This document shows positions 1 through 8,882 of a DNA stretch of 64,000 nt, one piece after another. The notes beneath the pieces were generated by a model. It was not told the DNA's origin. It did not search any database and saw nothing but the letters and a program-made list of their open reading frames with translations. Location of the stretch: contig CAVSJQ010000002.1 of assembly GCA_963728355.1 (NCBI GenBank), forward strand, positions 186,001 through 250,000, given 5' to 3'. Both the position numbers and the translations under genes were made by a program. The stretch is from Sva-07 sp963728355 (lineage in GTDB: Bacteria > Actinomycetota > Acidimicrobiia > Acidimicrobiales > Ilumatobacteraceae). How positions within the stretch are numbered: position 1 is the stretch's first letter; each line of letters begins with the position of its first letter.

Positions 1-1248
1 CCCACGATGCTGCGGTCGGCCTGGGTCGACGAGGTCGACATCGACCTGCTGCGCGGCGGCGGTGCCCATGCGCCGCTGGCGTTCGACGGCCTCCAGGATC
101 GGCTCCGCTCGTTCCTCGAGCCGGACGAGGACGACGACGCCATCACGCACGACCCGCTCCCGGACGGGATCACCTTCGACGTCGCACTCACGAGTCTGCT
201 GGGTTTCTCGAGCCGGGTCGTGGCGGCGGGTGGTACCGACGCCACGCTGACCTACGTCGACTGGCTGCGCTACGAACTGGAACCGCGTGCCGGCCTGGAG
301 CAGTTGGTGGAGCCGGCCGGGGCGTCGCTGCTGGAGGCGGTCCTCGTGTCGGCGTCGCACCCCGGAGCGTTCGCGCCGCGCACGATCGGCCGTAACCCGG
401 CCAGCGCCAGCCACGAACTGCGTCCACTGACGAACGTCGACGGCGACGGCCGATCCTGGTACACCGACGGCGGACTCGTCGGCAACCACCCGATCGGACG
501 CATCCTCGCAGCGGCGCACGCCCGCGCTGATGGCAGGCCCGCCACCCGTGTACACCTCGTCGTGGATCCTCGATCGTCGGGACCGTCCGGCAACGAGTCG
601 TGGGCCGATCCGGACGACCCGAAGACGTGGATCGACGGGATGCGGCGGGCCTTGTCGGTGCTGCCCACACAGGCACTGCACGACGACCTGCGCTCGATCG
701 CAACGGTCAACGAACGCCTCGACCGCCTGGACGAGGCCGTCGACGATCTGGCGAAGCGGCTCGAGGACGCCGGCGATGCCGTCGACCGCGACGCCCTGCG
801 CCAACAGCTCGGCGCCATCGGCGGGCTCGCCGGCAAGGACCGTGTCGACGTCGAGATGATCTCGCCGCTGATGGAGGTGACCGGCGGTGAGCGAGGCGTC
901 AACGACCTGCTCGCCGGTGACTTCATCGGCGCCTTCGGCGGGTTCATCGATCGCCGGATCCGGGCGAGCGACTTCGCGTTGGGCTGGCGATCAGTGGGGT
1001 CGTGGGCACCCGACGCCTTGCGGCGTCACGGCGTCGATCCGTCCGAGATCGAACAGCTCGGCGCCGACCTGGAGCGCGCCGACTCCGACGGCTGGACCGG
1101 CGACCTCCTCGAGGGCGATGCGGTCGACCGGCTCGACTGGGCCGATCGTTGGAAGATCGGCCTGCTCGGGGCGGAGATCGCCCGGGTGGTGCTCGCCGAC
1201 GCGATCCCGTCGCCGCGGCGCGTGTTGAGCGGATGGAGGCAGCGGTGA
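1..1248 (+). CDS. Patatin-like phospholipase family protein (5' end outside window)
   Basis: The frame is open to the first base, so the start lies upstream and the N-terminal glycine-rich loop and GxSxG nucleophile of patatins are not seen. The visible part holds the DGG catalytic-Asp motif (YTDGGLVGNHP, Asp codon at 466-468), as in patatin lipases, followed by an alpha-helical C-terminal region with repeated Arg/Asp-rich helices. Opening residues such as LRSAWVDEVDID resemble the middle of actinobacterial patatin-related proteins. The family hydrolyses acyl esters of membrane lipids. The stop overlaps the start of the phosphodiesterase gene by four bases, so the two are probably cotranscribed and may both act on glycerophospholipids. 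Family is reasonably sure; substrate is unknown. Confidence 0.7.
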   Translation, partial: PTMLRSAWVDEVDIDLLRGGGAHAPLAFDGLQDRLRSFLEPDEDDDAITHDPLPDGITFDVALTSLLGFSSRVVAAGGTDATLTYVDWLRYELEPRAGLEQLVEPAGASLLEAVLVSASHPGAFAPRTIGRNPASASHELRPLTNVDGDGRSWYTDGGLVGNHPIGRILAAAHARADGRPATRVHLVVDPRSSGPSGNESWADPDDPKTWIDGMRRALSVLPTQALHDDLRSIATVNERLDRLDEAVDDLAKRLEDAGDAVDRDALRQQLGAIGGLAGKDRVDVEMISPLMEVTGGERGVNDLLAGDFIGAFGGFIDRRIRASDFALGWRSVGSWAPDALRRHGVDPSEIEQLGADLERADSDGWTGDLLEGDAVDRLDWADRWKIGLLGAEIARVVLADAIPSPRRVLSGWRQR

Positions 1249-2000
1249 CCGCCGGCGCGCATCCATATCTGTCGTCGGGCCGCGCCGACGTGCTCGCCCA
1301 CCGCGGGGCGAGTGGAGAACGGCCGCCGGGCAACACCTGGTCGGCGTTCGAACGGGCGGTCGAGATCGGCGTCGACCACATCGAGACCGACGTGCAGATC
1401 AGCGCGGACGGCGTCATCGTCGTCTACCACGACGACCGCCTGGACGCCACGACGACCGGTCACGGCACGATCGGCGAGCACGGGTGGGGCGAGCTGAGCT
1501 CGCTCCGCTACTGCGCCGACGGTCGCCCGACCGACCAGGGTCTCGTGCGACTCGACGAGCTGCTCGTGCGGTGGCCACAGGTGGCGTTCAACATCGACGT
1601 CAAGGTCGACGACGCCGTCGTGCCGGTCGTGCGGTTGCTGCAGCGCATCGATGCGCGTGACCGGGTGTGCGTCGCGTCGTTCGGGTGGCGGCGGATCCGG
1701 CGCCTGCGATCGCTGCTGGGCGACGGTTGGTGCACGGCGGCGGCACGCGGCGAGATCGCGGCGGCCCGGTTCGCGAGCTGGACGCGGTTGCCCGTCGTGT
1801 TGGGCTGCGACGTCGTGCAGGCACCGCGCCGTGCCAGGGGCGTGACGGTGATCGACCGGCGCTTCGTCGACTGGTGCCACCGCACCGGCGTCGCGGTGCA
1901 CGTCTGGACCGTCGACGACCCCGACGCCGCGCAGCACCTTCGCGACCTCGGCGTCGACGCCCTCATCACCGATCATCCCGAACGCTTCATCGACTCCTGA
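1245..2000 (+). CDS. Glycerophosphodiester phosphodiesterase (GDPD family)
   Basis: A 251-residue protein. It would hydrolyse glycerophosphodiesters to glycerol-3-phosphate and an alcohol. The family signature is present: LAHRGASGERPPGNT near residue 20 (metal/catalytic HRG), then HIETDVQ and YHDDRLD for the acidic metal ligands, NIDVK in the middle, and VHVWTVDDP plus GVDALITDHP at the C-terminus. It fills a single TIM-barrel domain of normal length with no signal peptide. The start chosen is GTG at 1245: it overlaps the upstream TGA and sits five bases after GGAGG (1235-1239). ATG 1233 is the alternative. A strong hairpin follows. Confidence 0.85.
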   Translation: MTAGAHPYLSSGRADVLAHRGASGERPPGNTWSAFERAVEIGVDHIETDVQISADGVIVVYHDDRLDATTTGHGTIGEHGWGELSSLRYCADGRPTDQGLVRLDELLVRWPQVAFNIDVKVDDAVVPVVRLLQRIDARDRVCVASFGWRRIRRLRSLLGDGWCTAAARGEIAAARFASWTRLPVVLGCDVVQAPRRARGVTVIDRRFVDWCHRTGVAVHVWTVDDPDAAQHLRDLGVDALITDHPERFIDS

Positions 2001-2006
2001 CCGACC

Positions 2007-2035
2007 GGTGACGAGGTGCCTGGCACCGCGTCACC
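2007..2035. terminator. Bidirectional hairpin terminator between glpQ-like gene and argG
   Basis: A 14-bp inverted repeat with one mismatch (left arm 2007-2020, right arm 2022-2035) lies in the 37 bases between two convergent genes. It has no long T-tract, but size and position suit a shared terminator. Confidence 0.65.
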
Positions 2036-2037
2036 GC

Positions 2038-3390
2038 TCAGCGGTCGAGGGCGGGAGTGACGTCGCCGGCGCCGAGCGAGCCGACCTTGCGGTACACGTC
2101 GAGCTTGTTGCGGGTGTCGGAGATGTCGAGATTGCGCATCGTCAGCTGGCCGATCCGGTCGAGCGGGCCGAACGCGGCGTCCTCGACGCGCTCCATCGAC
2201 AGGCGGTCCGGTTCGTAGGTGAGGTTCTCGCTGACCGTGTCGAGGATCGAGTAGTCGTCGCCGCGACGCAGGCGCAGGGTGACCTCGCCGGTCACGGCAG
2301 AACCGACCCAGCGCATCAACGGCTCGCGCAGCATCAGGCTCTGCGGATCGAACCAGCGACCTTCGTACAGCAGCCGGCCGAGGCGACGTCCCATCGTGCG
2401 GTAGTTCTCGATCGTGCTCTCGTTGTGGATGCCGGTGACGAGACGCTCGTAACAGATGTGCAGCAGCGCCAGCGCCGGGCCCTCGTAGATGCCGCGGCTC
2501 TTGGCCTCGATGATCCGGTTCTCGATCTGGTCGCTCATGCCGAGGCCGTGGCGCCCGGCGATCGTGTTCGCCTCCATCACCAGCTCGACCTGCGAGTCGA
2601 AGGTGCGCCCGTTGATCGCGACCGGCCACCCCTCCTCGAACCGCACGGCGACGTCCTCGGTGGGGATGTCGACCTCGGGGTTCCAGTGGGCGACACCCAT
2701 GATCGGTGTCACGATCTCCATGCTGGTCGCCAACTCCTCGAGCGACTTCGCCTCGTGGGTGGCGCCCCAGATGTTGGCATCGGTCGAGTACGCCTTCTCC
2801 ACCGGGTCGCGGTACGGAAGGTCGCGTGCGGTGAGGAACTCGCTCATGCCCTGTCGGCCGCCGAGTTCGTCGACGAATGTCGGGTCGAGCCACGGCTTGT
2901 AGATCCTCAGGTTCGGGTTGACCAACAACCCGTAGCGGTAGAACCGCTCGATGTCGTTTCCCTTGTAGGTCGAGCCGTCGCCCCACACGTCGACGCCGTC
3001 GTCGGCCATCGCCCGCACCAGCAGCGTGCCGGTGACCGCCCGCCCGAGGGGCGTGGTGTTGAAGTACGTCTTGCCGGCGGTGGCGATGTGGAACGCCCCG
3101 CACTGCAGTGCGATCAGCCCCTCGCGGACGAGTTCGTCGCGGCAGTCGACGAGGCGGGCCTCTTCTGCGCCGTAGACCTTGGCGCGGTCGGGCACGGTGT
3201 CGAGTTCCGGTTCGTCGTACTGGCCGAGGTCGGCGGTGTAGGTGTACGGGATGGCCCCCCGGTCACGCATCCAGGCAACGGCTGCCGACGTGTCGAGGCC
3301 ACCGGAGAAGGCGATGCCGACGCGTTCGCCGACCGGCAACGACATCAGGACTTTTGCGTTCGAGGCGTTGTTCTGTGCGGCATCGGACAT
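2038..3390 (-). CDS. argG: Argininosuccinate synthase
   Basis: A 450-residue cytosolic enzyme that condenses citrulline and aspartate with ATP to argininosuccinate in arginine synthesis. The ATP pyrophosphatase loop is clear (AFSGGLDTSAA near residue 28). Further ArgG motifs follow: YTADLGQ, CGAFHIATAGKTYFNTTPLGR, GDGSTYKGNDIERF and a C-terminal ENLTYEPDRLSME. The 450-residue length matches the longer E. coli-type ArgG, not the roughly 400-residue Bacillus/Streptomyces type. The ATG at 3390 begins MSDAAQNN; a longer reading frame upstream belongs to another gene. No other arginine gene is adjacent. A membrane-protein gene ends 11 bases upstream on the same strand. Confidence 0.95.
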   Translation of the reverse strand: MSDAAQNNASNAKVLMSLPVGERVGIAFSGGLDTSAAVAWMRDRGAIPYTYTADLGQYDEPELDTVPDRAKVYGAEEARLVDCRDELVREGLIALQCGAFHIATAGKTYFNTTPLGRAVTGTLLVRAMADDGVDVWGDGSTYKGNDIERFYRYGLLVNPNLRIYKPWLDPTFVDELGGRQGMSEFLTARDLPYRDPVEKAYSTDANIWGATHEAKSLEELATSMEIVTPIMGVAHWNPEVDIPTEDVAVRFEEGWPVAINGRTFDSQVELVMEANTIAGRHGLGMSDQIENRIIEAKSRGIYEGPALALLHICYERLVTGIHNESTIENYRTMGRRLGRLLYEGRWFDPQSLMLREPLMRWVGSAVTGEVTLRLRRGDDYSILDTVSENLTYEPDRLSMERVEDAAFGPLDRIGQLTMRNLDISDTRNKLDVYRKVGSLGAGDVTPALDR

Positions 3391-3401
3391 GGCCGACGAC
3401 G

Positions 3402-3935
3402 CTACCCGGCGTCGTGCGGTCGCGGTCGTTGGTACGTGCCGGTGAACGAGGCCGCCGACACCAACACCACGGCGCCGGCGATCGCGAACTCGATCACGGC
3501 GAGTCCGGTCGAGCGCGACAGGTCGGGTACAGCGATCGCTGCGAGGGCGAGCGAACCGATCAGCCCGATCACCGGCATGCGCGGGATGTTGTAGCTGGCG
3601 AGGATGCCGAAGATCGCGGTGACGAAGTAAGGCACGAGCCGGATGACGATCGGCTGCGGGCTCGATCGTGGTCCCAGCCACCACGTGGCGATCCCGATCT
3701 CTTCGCTGGCCTTCCACACCGCGAGGTATGCCGCGAAGACGGCGATCCACGTGGCGACCATCATCGCCCGCCACGCCGGCACGAGCGTGCCCTCCCGCGC
3801 TTGATACCCGGTGGGCAGCGTCAGCGGAGGGGGTGTCGGGAATCGATCGTCGGCCGTCGACGTCGTGGCGGGTCGACTCGGCGGTGGCAGTGCGTCACCC
3901 GGGGGAGTCGTCGTGTCCGGCACGGAGGGGCACAC
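3402..3935 (-). CDS. Small four-helix membrane protein, function unknown
   Basis: About 177 residues. The first 45 are proline/threonine-rich and probably cytoplasmic or disordered. Four hydrophobic segments follow: around MMVATWIAVFAAYLAVW, the IVIRLVPYFVTAIFGILA stretch, MPVIGLIGSLALAAIAV and the LAVIEFAIAGAVVLVSA stretch. I do not recognise a family. The start is uncertain: GTG at 3935 or 3923 fits the Pro-rich opening and neither has a good ribosome-binding site. It ends 11 bases before argG on the same strand, so the two may share a transcript, although nothing links their functions. Confidence 0.6.
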   Translation of the reverse strand: MCPSVPDTTTPPGDALPPPSRPATTSTADDRFPTPPPLTLPTGYQAREGTLVPAWRAMMVATWIAVFAAYLAVWKASEEIGIATWWLGPRSSPQPIVIRLVPYFVTAIFGILASYNIPRMPVIGLIGSLALAAIAVPDLSRSTGLAVIEFAIAGAVVLVSAASFTGTYQRPRPHDAG

Positions 3936-4000
3936 TACGACCAGCGGGCCGCCGATGCGACGCGGGCGCACGCCGGACACACACGCACCCGGACGCCCAC

Positions 4001-4026
4001 GGGCGCACACGGGCGCACACGGGCGC
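4001..4026. repeat. Short tandem repeat of a 10-mer
   Basis: Two and a half copies of GGGCGCACAC lie in the spacer between the divergent membrane-protein and glycosyltransferase genes. Probably slippage; no function is evident. Confidence 0.6.
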
Positions 4027-4051
4027 GGGGGTGGCGCAGTGGTCGGCCAGC

Positions 4052-4057
4052 TACCCT
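4052..4057 (+). promoter_or_regulatory. Leaderless -10 box of the glycosyltransferase gene
   Basis: TACCCT lies seven bases before ATG 4065 and no Shine-Dalgarno sequence is present. Confidence 0.5.
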
Positions 4058-4064
4058 CGCTGCG

Positions 4065-4835
4065 ATGTCCTTCGTCGACACCACGCTCGGTGAGCCATTC
4101 GAGAAGCTGTCGATCTTCTACCCGATGTGGAACGAGGAGGAGTACATCGAGCGGGCGCTCACCGCCGGCCGGCGGGCGTGCAAGCAACTCGTCCGCTCCG
4201 GCGACATCGGCGACTACGAACTGATCGTCGTCGACGACGCCTCGACCGACCGCACCGCAGCGATCGCCGACCGCCTCGCCGACGAGGACGAGCGGGTGCG
4301 CGTCGTCCACCACGCCCGCAACCGCAAGCTCGGCGGAGCGATCAAGACCGGCTTCGCGACGGCCTCCGGCGACGTGATCCTGTACACCGACGCCGACCTG
4401 CCCTTCGACATGGCCGAGCTGCCGCGTGCGGTGCGCCTGCTGCGCGAATACGACGCCGACATCGTGAGCGCCTACCGGTTCGACCGCACCGGCGAGGGCT
4501 ACCTGCGGTCGATCTACACCTTCGTCTACAACCTGTTGATCCGGACCCTCTTCGACGTGAAGGCGCGAGACATCAACTTCGCCTTCAAACTCTGCCGGGC
4601 CCGCGTCTTCGACCATGTCGAGCTGCGCAGCGAGGGATCGTTCATCGATGCCGAACTGGTGATCAGGGCGACGCGCCTCGGCTACGAGATGCTGCAGTTC
4701 GGGGTCGACTACTTCCCGCGAACTCGTGGTGTGTCGACGTTGAGTTCCCCGTCGGTGATCACCACGATCCTGCGCGAGATGTGGCAGCTCCGCGGCGACC
4801 TGCAGGACATCCGCCCCGTGATCGAACGCTCCTGA
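4065..4835 (+). CDS. Family 2 glycosyltransferase
   Basis: A 256-residue GT-A fold enzyme of the dolichol-phosphate mannosyl/glucosyltransferase type, which moves a sugar from a nucleotide donor to a lipid or polymer acceptor. It has the N-terminal YPMWNEEEYIERAL, the VVDDASTDRT nucleotide-binding motif, LGGAIKTGFATASGD, the metal-binding TDADLPFD and later RSEGSFIDAEL. No C-terminal membrane anchor is visible, so it is probably peripheral. ATG 4065 is preferred because a -10-like hexamer sits just before it. It stands alone in orientation except for the downstream L,D-transpeptidase gene, and both could serve the cell envelope. Confidence 0.85.
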   Translation: MSFVDTTLGEPFEKLSIFYPMWNEEEYIERALTAGRRACKQLVRSGDIGDYELIVVDDASTDRTAAIADRLADEDERVRVVHHARNRKLGGAIKTGFATASGDVILYTDADLPFDMAELPRAVRLLREYDADIVSAYRFDRTGEGYLRSIYTFVYNLLIRTLFDVKARDINFAFKLCRARVFDHVELRSEGSFIDAELVIRATRLGYEMLQFGVDYFPRTRGVSTLSSPSVITTILREMWQLRGDLQDIRPVIERS

Positions 4836-4898
4836 ACGCCGCCACGACCCGTTCTCGAACGCACGGGGCGCCGCGGCCACCGAGCAGATCGCCATTGG

Positions 4899-4904
4899 TA
4901 GCGT
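4899..4904 (+). promoter_or_regulatory. Putative -10 box for the L,D-transpeptidase gene
   Basis: TAGCGT, the same hexamer as upstream of pgl and pafB, lies about 55 bases before GTG 4958 and would give a leadered transcript. Confidence 0.3.
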
Positions 4905-4957
4905 GACGGTTCGTACGAATCTGTGGATGGGACGTCCCGCCGCGAAAGACCCCCCCT

Positions 4958-6088
4958 GTGAACGATCGCCCTCGCCTCTCCCACGAAGCCCGCAAGTGGA
5001 TGCCTGCTGCAGCAGCAGCGGGCGTGTTGGCGATCGTGGTCGTCGCCGGTGTGGCGTTGGGAGGTGGCGGCGACGAGCCGGCGTCGCAGGCGCCGAGCGG
5101 CACCATCGACCCGACATCGGTGTCGGTGGCGCCAACCGTCGCCGCCATCGCGACCGTCGAGACCTCGAGCCCGGTCAACAAGTCGAAGTTGACCCGCACC
5201 CTGGCGAAGGGGATGGCCGGCGACGACGTGGCGGCCCTCCAGCAGCGACTGACCGACCTGGGATTCCTGCCCGGTCCGGTCGACGGGTACTTCGGCGACG
5301 AGACCCGTCGCTCGGTGTGGGCCTACGAGAAGCTGATGCTCGGCGTCGAGTACGACAAGCCGACCGGTCAGGTGACCGCAGCGATGTGGGACGAGATGCA
5401 GGAGCCGTTCACGATCCAGCCGCGCCGGCCGAACTCCACCCCCAACCACACCGAGATCTATCTCGACTCGCAGACGATCGCCGTGTTCCACGACGACGAG
5501 GCGGTCTTCATCAGTCACATGTCCAGTGGCGACAACGAAGAGTGGTGCGAAGAGGTCACGATCAGCCCGGGCGAATGGAACAACCCGGGCGACGAGCCGT
5601 TGGTGCGCGGCGAATGCGGTAAGTCGATCACGCCCGGCGGAGTGTTCAACTTCACTCGCCGTGTCGAGGGCATCCGCCAGAGCTCGCTCGGCGGGATGTG
5701 GGATCCGGTGTACTTCAACTACGGCATCGCGGTGCACGGCGCGCTCAACGTGCCGTTGCAGCCCGCGTCGCACGGCTGCATCCGGATCCCCTTGCCGCTG
5801 TCGCCGACGTTCCAGGAAGTGACCGCCACCGGCGACCAGGTCTTCGTGTTCGACGGCGTGCAGGAACCGGAGTACTACGGCGCGCAGCTGCCGTACTTCA
5901 ACCGCGTCGATCCGGACTACTCCACCACCACGACCAGCACGACGACCACGACCACCGTGCCGCCGTCGACGACGACCACGACGCCACCGCCGTCGACGAC
6001 CACGCCGCCGGCGACCACGACGACCGCGCCGACGACCACGACCGTGCCGGACACGACCACGACGACGGTCGCTGCGGCCGCCGGCTGA
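4958..6088 (+). CDS. L,D-transpeptidase with peptidoglycan-binding domain and Thr/Pro tail
   Basis: A 376-residue envelope protein. An N-terminal membrane anchor (MPAAAAAGVLAIVVVAGVAL) is followed by a spacer, a PG_binding_1 domain (GDDVAALQQRLTDLGFLPGPVDGYFGDETR, given here as positions 87-117) and a YkuD domain whose catalytic core is IAVHG followed by SHGCIRIP. This enzyme type makes 3-3 cross-links in peptidoglycan or attaches proteins to it. The last 50 residues are almost pure Thr with Pro, Ser and Ala, suggesting a glycosylated or extended wall-spanning tail. The GTG start gives a sensible signal-anchor. An ATG-free, C-rich leader makes the exact start slightly uncertain. Confidence 0.88.
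   Translation: MNDRPRLSHEARKWMPAAAAAGVLAIVVVAGVALGGGGDEPASQAPSGTIDPTSVSVAPTVAAIATVETSSPVNKSKLTRTLAKGMAGDDVAALQQRLTDLGFLPGPVDGYFGDETRRSVWAYEKLMLGVEYDKPTGQVTAAMWDEMQEPFTIQPRRPNSTPNHTEIYLDSQTIAVFHDDEAVFISHMSSGDNEEWCEEVTISPGEWNNPGDEPLVRGECGKSITPGGVFNFTRRVEGIRQSSLGGMWDPVYFNYGIAVHGALNVPLQPASHGCIRIPLPLSPTFQEVTATGDQVFVFDGVQEPEYYGAQLPYFNRVDPDYSTTTTSTTTTTTVPPSTTTTTPPPSTTTPPATTTTAPTTTTVPDTTTTTVAAAAG
5921..6076 (+). repeat. Low-complexity ACG/ACC codon tract encoding a Thr/Pro tail
   Basis: Imperfect repeats of ACC/ACG codons interrupted by CCG form the 3' end of the L,D-transpeptidase gene. Such tracts change length readily between strains. Confidence 0.8.
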
Positions 6089-6159
6089 GCGTCAGGTTGG
6101 CGGCGCCGAAGCGCCGGTTGCGTTCGTCGTCCCGCAGGTGTCCATGACATCGTGCTCTC

Positions 6160-7110
6160 GTGAGCGACCACGCGATTTCCGACTACGACGAGTTCGGGCT
6201 CTTCCACCAGAACATCGCCGAGTTCGATCTCGACGTGGCCGAGGTGCCCCCGGTCGCGCGCATCGACACGCCGGTTCCCGATGACGACGGCGGGTCGCGC
6301 ACGGTGAGTGCGTTGCGATGGGGAGTCGGCGAACCCGAACTCGTCTTCGTGCACGGCGGCGCCCAGAACGCGCACACCTGGGACACCGTGGTGCTCGCAC
6401 TCGGCCGACCTGCGCTCAGCGTCGACCTGCCCGGCCACGGACACTCCCACTGGCGAGCGGACGGCGCCTACAGCCCGATGAATCTCGCAGACGATGTCGC
6501 CGTGGTCGTGGCGGAACATGCTCCGACCGCCCGCGTCGTCGTGGGGATGTCGCTCGGTGGGTTGACCACCATGGAACTGGCGGTGCGCCATCCGGCGCTG
6601 GTCCGCTCGCTCGTGATGGTCGACATCACGCCGGGCGTCAATGCCGCCAAGACCAAGGCGATCACCGACTTCGTCGACGGGCCCCAGGAGTTCGCCAGTT
6701 TCGACGATCTCCTCGCACGCACCAAGGAGCACAATCCGACCCGTTCGGAGTCGTCGCTGCGTCGCGGCATCCTCCACAACGCCCACCAGCAGCCCGACGG
6801 ATCGTGGCAGTGGCGCTACGACCGGGGCAGCCACGCCCGCTCGCAACAGGCTGGTGCGGCCTCCGACGACCAGACGTCGCCCGATGCGACGGAGCGTGCC
6901 CTGTCGCCGCTCTGGGACGACTTCGGATCGATCGGGTGTCCGGTCACGCTGGTGCGCGGATCGCTGTCGCCGGTGGTCGACGACGACGACGTCGCAGAAG
7001 CCCGACGTCGCCGGCCCGATCTTGCCGTGCACGTCGTCGACGGGGCGGGCCACAGCGTGCAGGGCGACCGCCCGGTGGAGCTGGCGGCGATCCTCGCCGC
7101 ACTCGCGTAG
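6160..7110 (+). CDS. Alpha/beta-fold hydrolase
   Basis: A 316-residue protein with the full alpha/beta hydrolase signature: oxyanion motif VFVHGGAQNAHTW, SVDLPGHGHS, nucleophile elbow GMSLGGLT (Ser near residue 131), an Asp-containing GSLSPVVDDDD loop and a terminal catalytic His in GAGHSVQGDRP. It has a 50-residue N-terminal extension before the core. No signal peptide is present, so it is likely cytosolic. The substrate cannot be told from sequence; esterase or C-C hydrolase are possible. The start is GTG 6160, six bases after a CATCGT hexamer. It converges on the metallopeptidase gene. Confidence 0.82.
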   Translation: MSDHAISDYDEFGLFHQNIAEFDLDVAEVPPVARIDTPVPDDDGGSRTVSALRWGVGEPELVFVHGGAQNAHTWDTVVLALGRPALSVDLPGHGHSHWRADGAYSPMNLADDVAVVVAEHAPTARVVVGMSLGGLTTMELAVRHPALVRSLVMVDITPGVNAAKTKAITDFVDGPQEFASFDDLLARTKEHNPTRSESSLRRGILHNAHQQPDGSWQWRYDRGSHARSQQAGAASDDQTSPDATERALSPLWDDFGSIGCPVTLVRGSLSPVVDDDDVAEARRRRPDLAVHVVDGAGHSVQGDRPVELAAILAALA

Positions 7111-7146
7111 CCCCTCGGCGCCGCGCAGTCGTGCGGGAAGCTCGGA

Positions 7147-8679
7147 TCAGAGCTGGGCCAGGCAGGCGTCGGTGCCCTCGATGACACCGGTGCGGAACGC
7201 GTCGATCTTCTCGAACGCGTTGCCGATCACGTCGTCGTCGACGCTGTTGTCGCCGATGCGCAACACGGTCTGGATGGCCTCGTCGAGGTCGCCGGCCGAG
7301 ATCCGCACCGAATCACGCGTGGCCAGGCGCGGCTGCGGCAGAACGAAGTCGATCGGCGTGACCGTCTTGACCCAGCCGCCCGTGAGGCAGTCGTTCGCCA
7401 GGGCGCGCGGCTCGCCGACGAGGTCGGAGCCGAGCGCCGACTGGACCGCCTCGCTCCAGGCGGCGCCGAGCACGTAGCCGACGGCGAAGTCACCCAACGA
7501 TCGGTAGAGGTCGAGCGCAGCGGGCTCGTTGAAGTACACCTCGTCGGTCGATGCACACAGGGCCGTGCCGAGGCTCAGGTCGCCGCGCAGATCGTCGCAT
7601 GTCGCATCGGCGGCCGAGCTCACCACCACGATGCTCAGCGGCTCCAGCCCGGCGATGTCGAGTTCCTCGTCCCAGTACCGGTTGAGGTCCTCGGGGAGGA
7701 ATCCGACGAGGTCGTTCTCGCCGTAGCCGAACGCCGCGTCGCCGTTGTTGCCGATGTCGCTGGTCGTGAACTGGTTGGGCATCAGCGGGAGCGGAGCGTC
7801 GAGGAGCTGCGAGCACCGTTCGGGACCCTCGTTGAACCCGACCTGGAAGGCCCCGACACGGTCGAATCCCGAACCGTGCCCACCGGCGATGAACTGGTCG
7901 ACGCCGACCGGGTCGCTGACCTTGGTCATCGCGATCAGCCCGGCGCGGACGTCACCGTCGCTGAACCGCACGGTGGCGGCCTCTCCCCGGGCCGCCCGGC
8001 CGGTCCAGGCGCCGGCGAAACAGTCGGCCTGTTGCTCGGTGATGATCGTCGGGAGCTCCCGGTCGAGTGCACCGATGCGGAACTGGATGGCGTGGGCGAA
8101 CTCGTGGGCCAGCACCGTGCCGATCGTGGCGGCGCCGTACTCGCGGGCGAGTTCGGCGAGCAGGCCGTCGTCGCCGTCGTCGTACACGAGGAAGTCGCCG
8201 ACGCCGCAGTAGAAGGCCACGTACTGCTGCACGTCCAGGTAGGTGGTGCGCGGCGAGCCGCAGCCGGGGATGTCGTCGGGCCGGTCGGGATGGGCGGCGT
8301 AGACGTCGCCCTCGAGCGGGGTGAACGGTTCGCCGTAGATCGCCGGGTACGTCTCGGTCCACCACCGTTGGAGGTCGGTCATGACGGCGAGCAGGAAGTC
8401 GTCGTAGGCGCGCGCCGGCTTGTTGGAGCCGAAGTTGATCGCCTCACGGTCGATGTTGCCGGACGGGGCAGTGGGCGCTGTCGTGGGCGCCGGACCGGGA
8501 TCGCCGGGCTGCGGGTCCGAGAGAGCGAGGTCGTCCGGTGCCGGACCGGTGAGCGTCGGGTCGTCGCCGAGGCTGCGGATCGGGTCGGCGCGCTCGGTGG
8601 TGACGTCGATGCTGCCCGCGCAGGCGCTCAGTGCCACGGCGCCGGCGGTGGCCAGGGCGAGCAGCCGCGCGCGTTGCAT
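7147..8679 (-). CDS. Secreted zinc metallopeptidase lipoprotein
   Basis: A 510-residue lipoprotein. The signal peptide ends in LSACAGS, giving a lipidated Cys at about residue 20, followed by a Pro/Ala/Thr-rich linker. The zinc site is VLAHEFAHAIQFRIG (HExxH), with a downstream TEQQADCFAGAW that supplies the third ligand, as in neutral zinc metallopeptidases of the YpfJ type. The long C-terminal part has several Cys and Asp-rich stretches. It is expected to be anchored on the outer face of the membrane. ATG 8679 is preferred over an in-frame GTG at 8697 because TAGCAT lies seven bases before it. Confidence 0.85.
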   Translation of the reverse strand: MQRARLLALATAGAVALSACAGSIDVTTERADPIRSLGDDPTLTGPAPDDLALSDPQPGDPGPAPTTAPTAPSGNIDREAINFGSNKPARAYDDFLLAVMTDLQRWWTETYPAIYGEPFTPLEGDVYAAHPDRPDDIPGCGSPRTTYLDVQQYVAFYCGVGDFLVYDDGDDGLLAELAREYGAATIGTVLAHEFAHAIQFRIGALDRELPTIITEQQADCFAGAWTGRAARGEAATVRFSDGDVRAGLIAMTKVSDPVGVDQFIAGGHGSGFDRVGAFQVGFNEGPERCSQLLDAPLPLMPNQFTTSDIGNNGDAAFGYGENDLVGFLPEDLNRYWDEELDIAGLEPLSIVVVSSAADATCDDLRGDLSLGTALCASTDEVYFNEPAALDLYRSLGDFAVGYVLGAAWSEAVQSALGSDLVGEPRALANDCLTGGWVKTVTPIDFVLPQPRLATRDSVRISAGDLDEAIQTVLRIGDNSVDDDVIGNAFEKIDAFRTGVIEGTDACLAQL

Positions 8680-8686
8680 GCGCCTG

Positions 8687-8692
8687 ATGCTA
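8687..8692 (-). promoter_or_regulatory. Leaderless -10 box of the metallopeptidase gene
   Basis: On the minus strand TAGCAT lies seven bases upstream of ATG 8679. It supports that start over the upstream GTG. Confidence 0.5.
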
Positions 8693-8882
8693 CGCACCGA
8701 ACGGTCAGCGCCGGCGGCGGATGCCGTGTCTTCACGGTGTTCTTACGCACGCGGCCTCGAGCCGCCGAAGCGTGCCGCGGTCGCGGGCCGCCGCAGGCGA
8801 GACACTGAGCTTCGAATGACGGAGGTCGTCGTGCTACCTTGCCCTGGGCCAAGCTCGAATGGGGATCGAAGGGGGACATTGG

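Noticed and set aside
2008..3594. Long plus-strand open frame opposite argG
   Set aside because: argG has all catalytic motifs and correct length; the opposite frame lacks any family feature and is typical of GC-rich antisense frames.
8698..8882. Specific promoter or operator in the spacer before the liv operon
   Set aside because: TACCTT at 8835-8840 is possible, but no -35 or inverted repeat stands out, so I did not list it.
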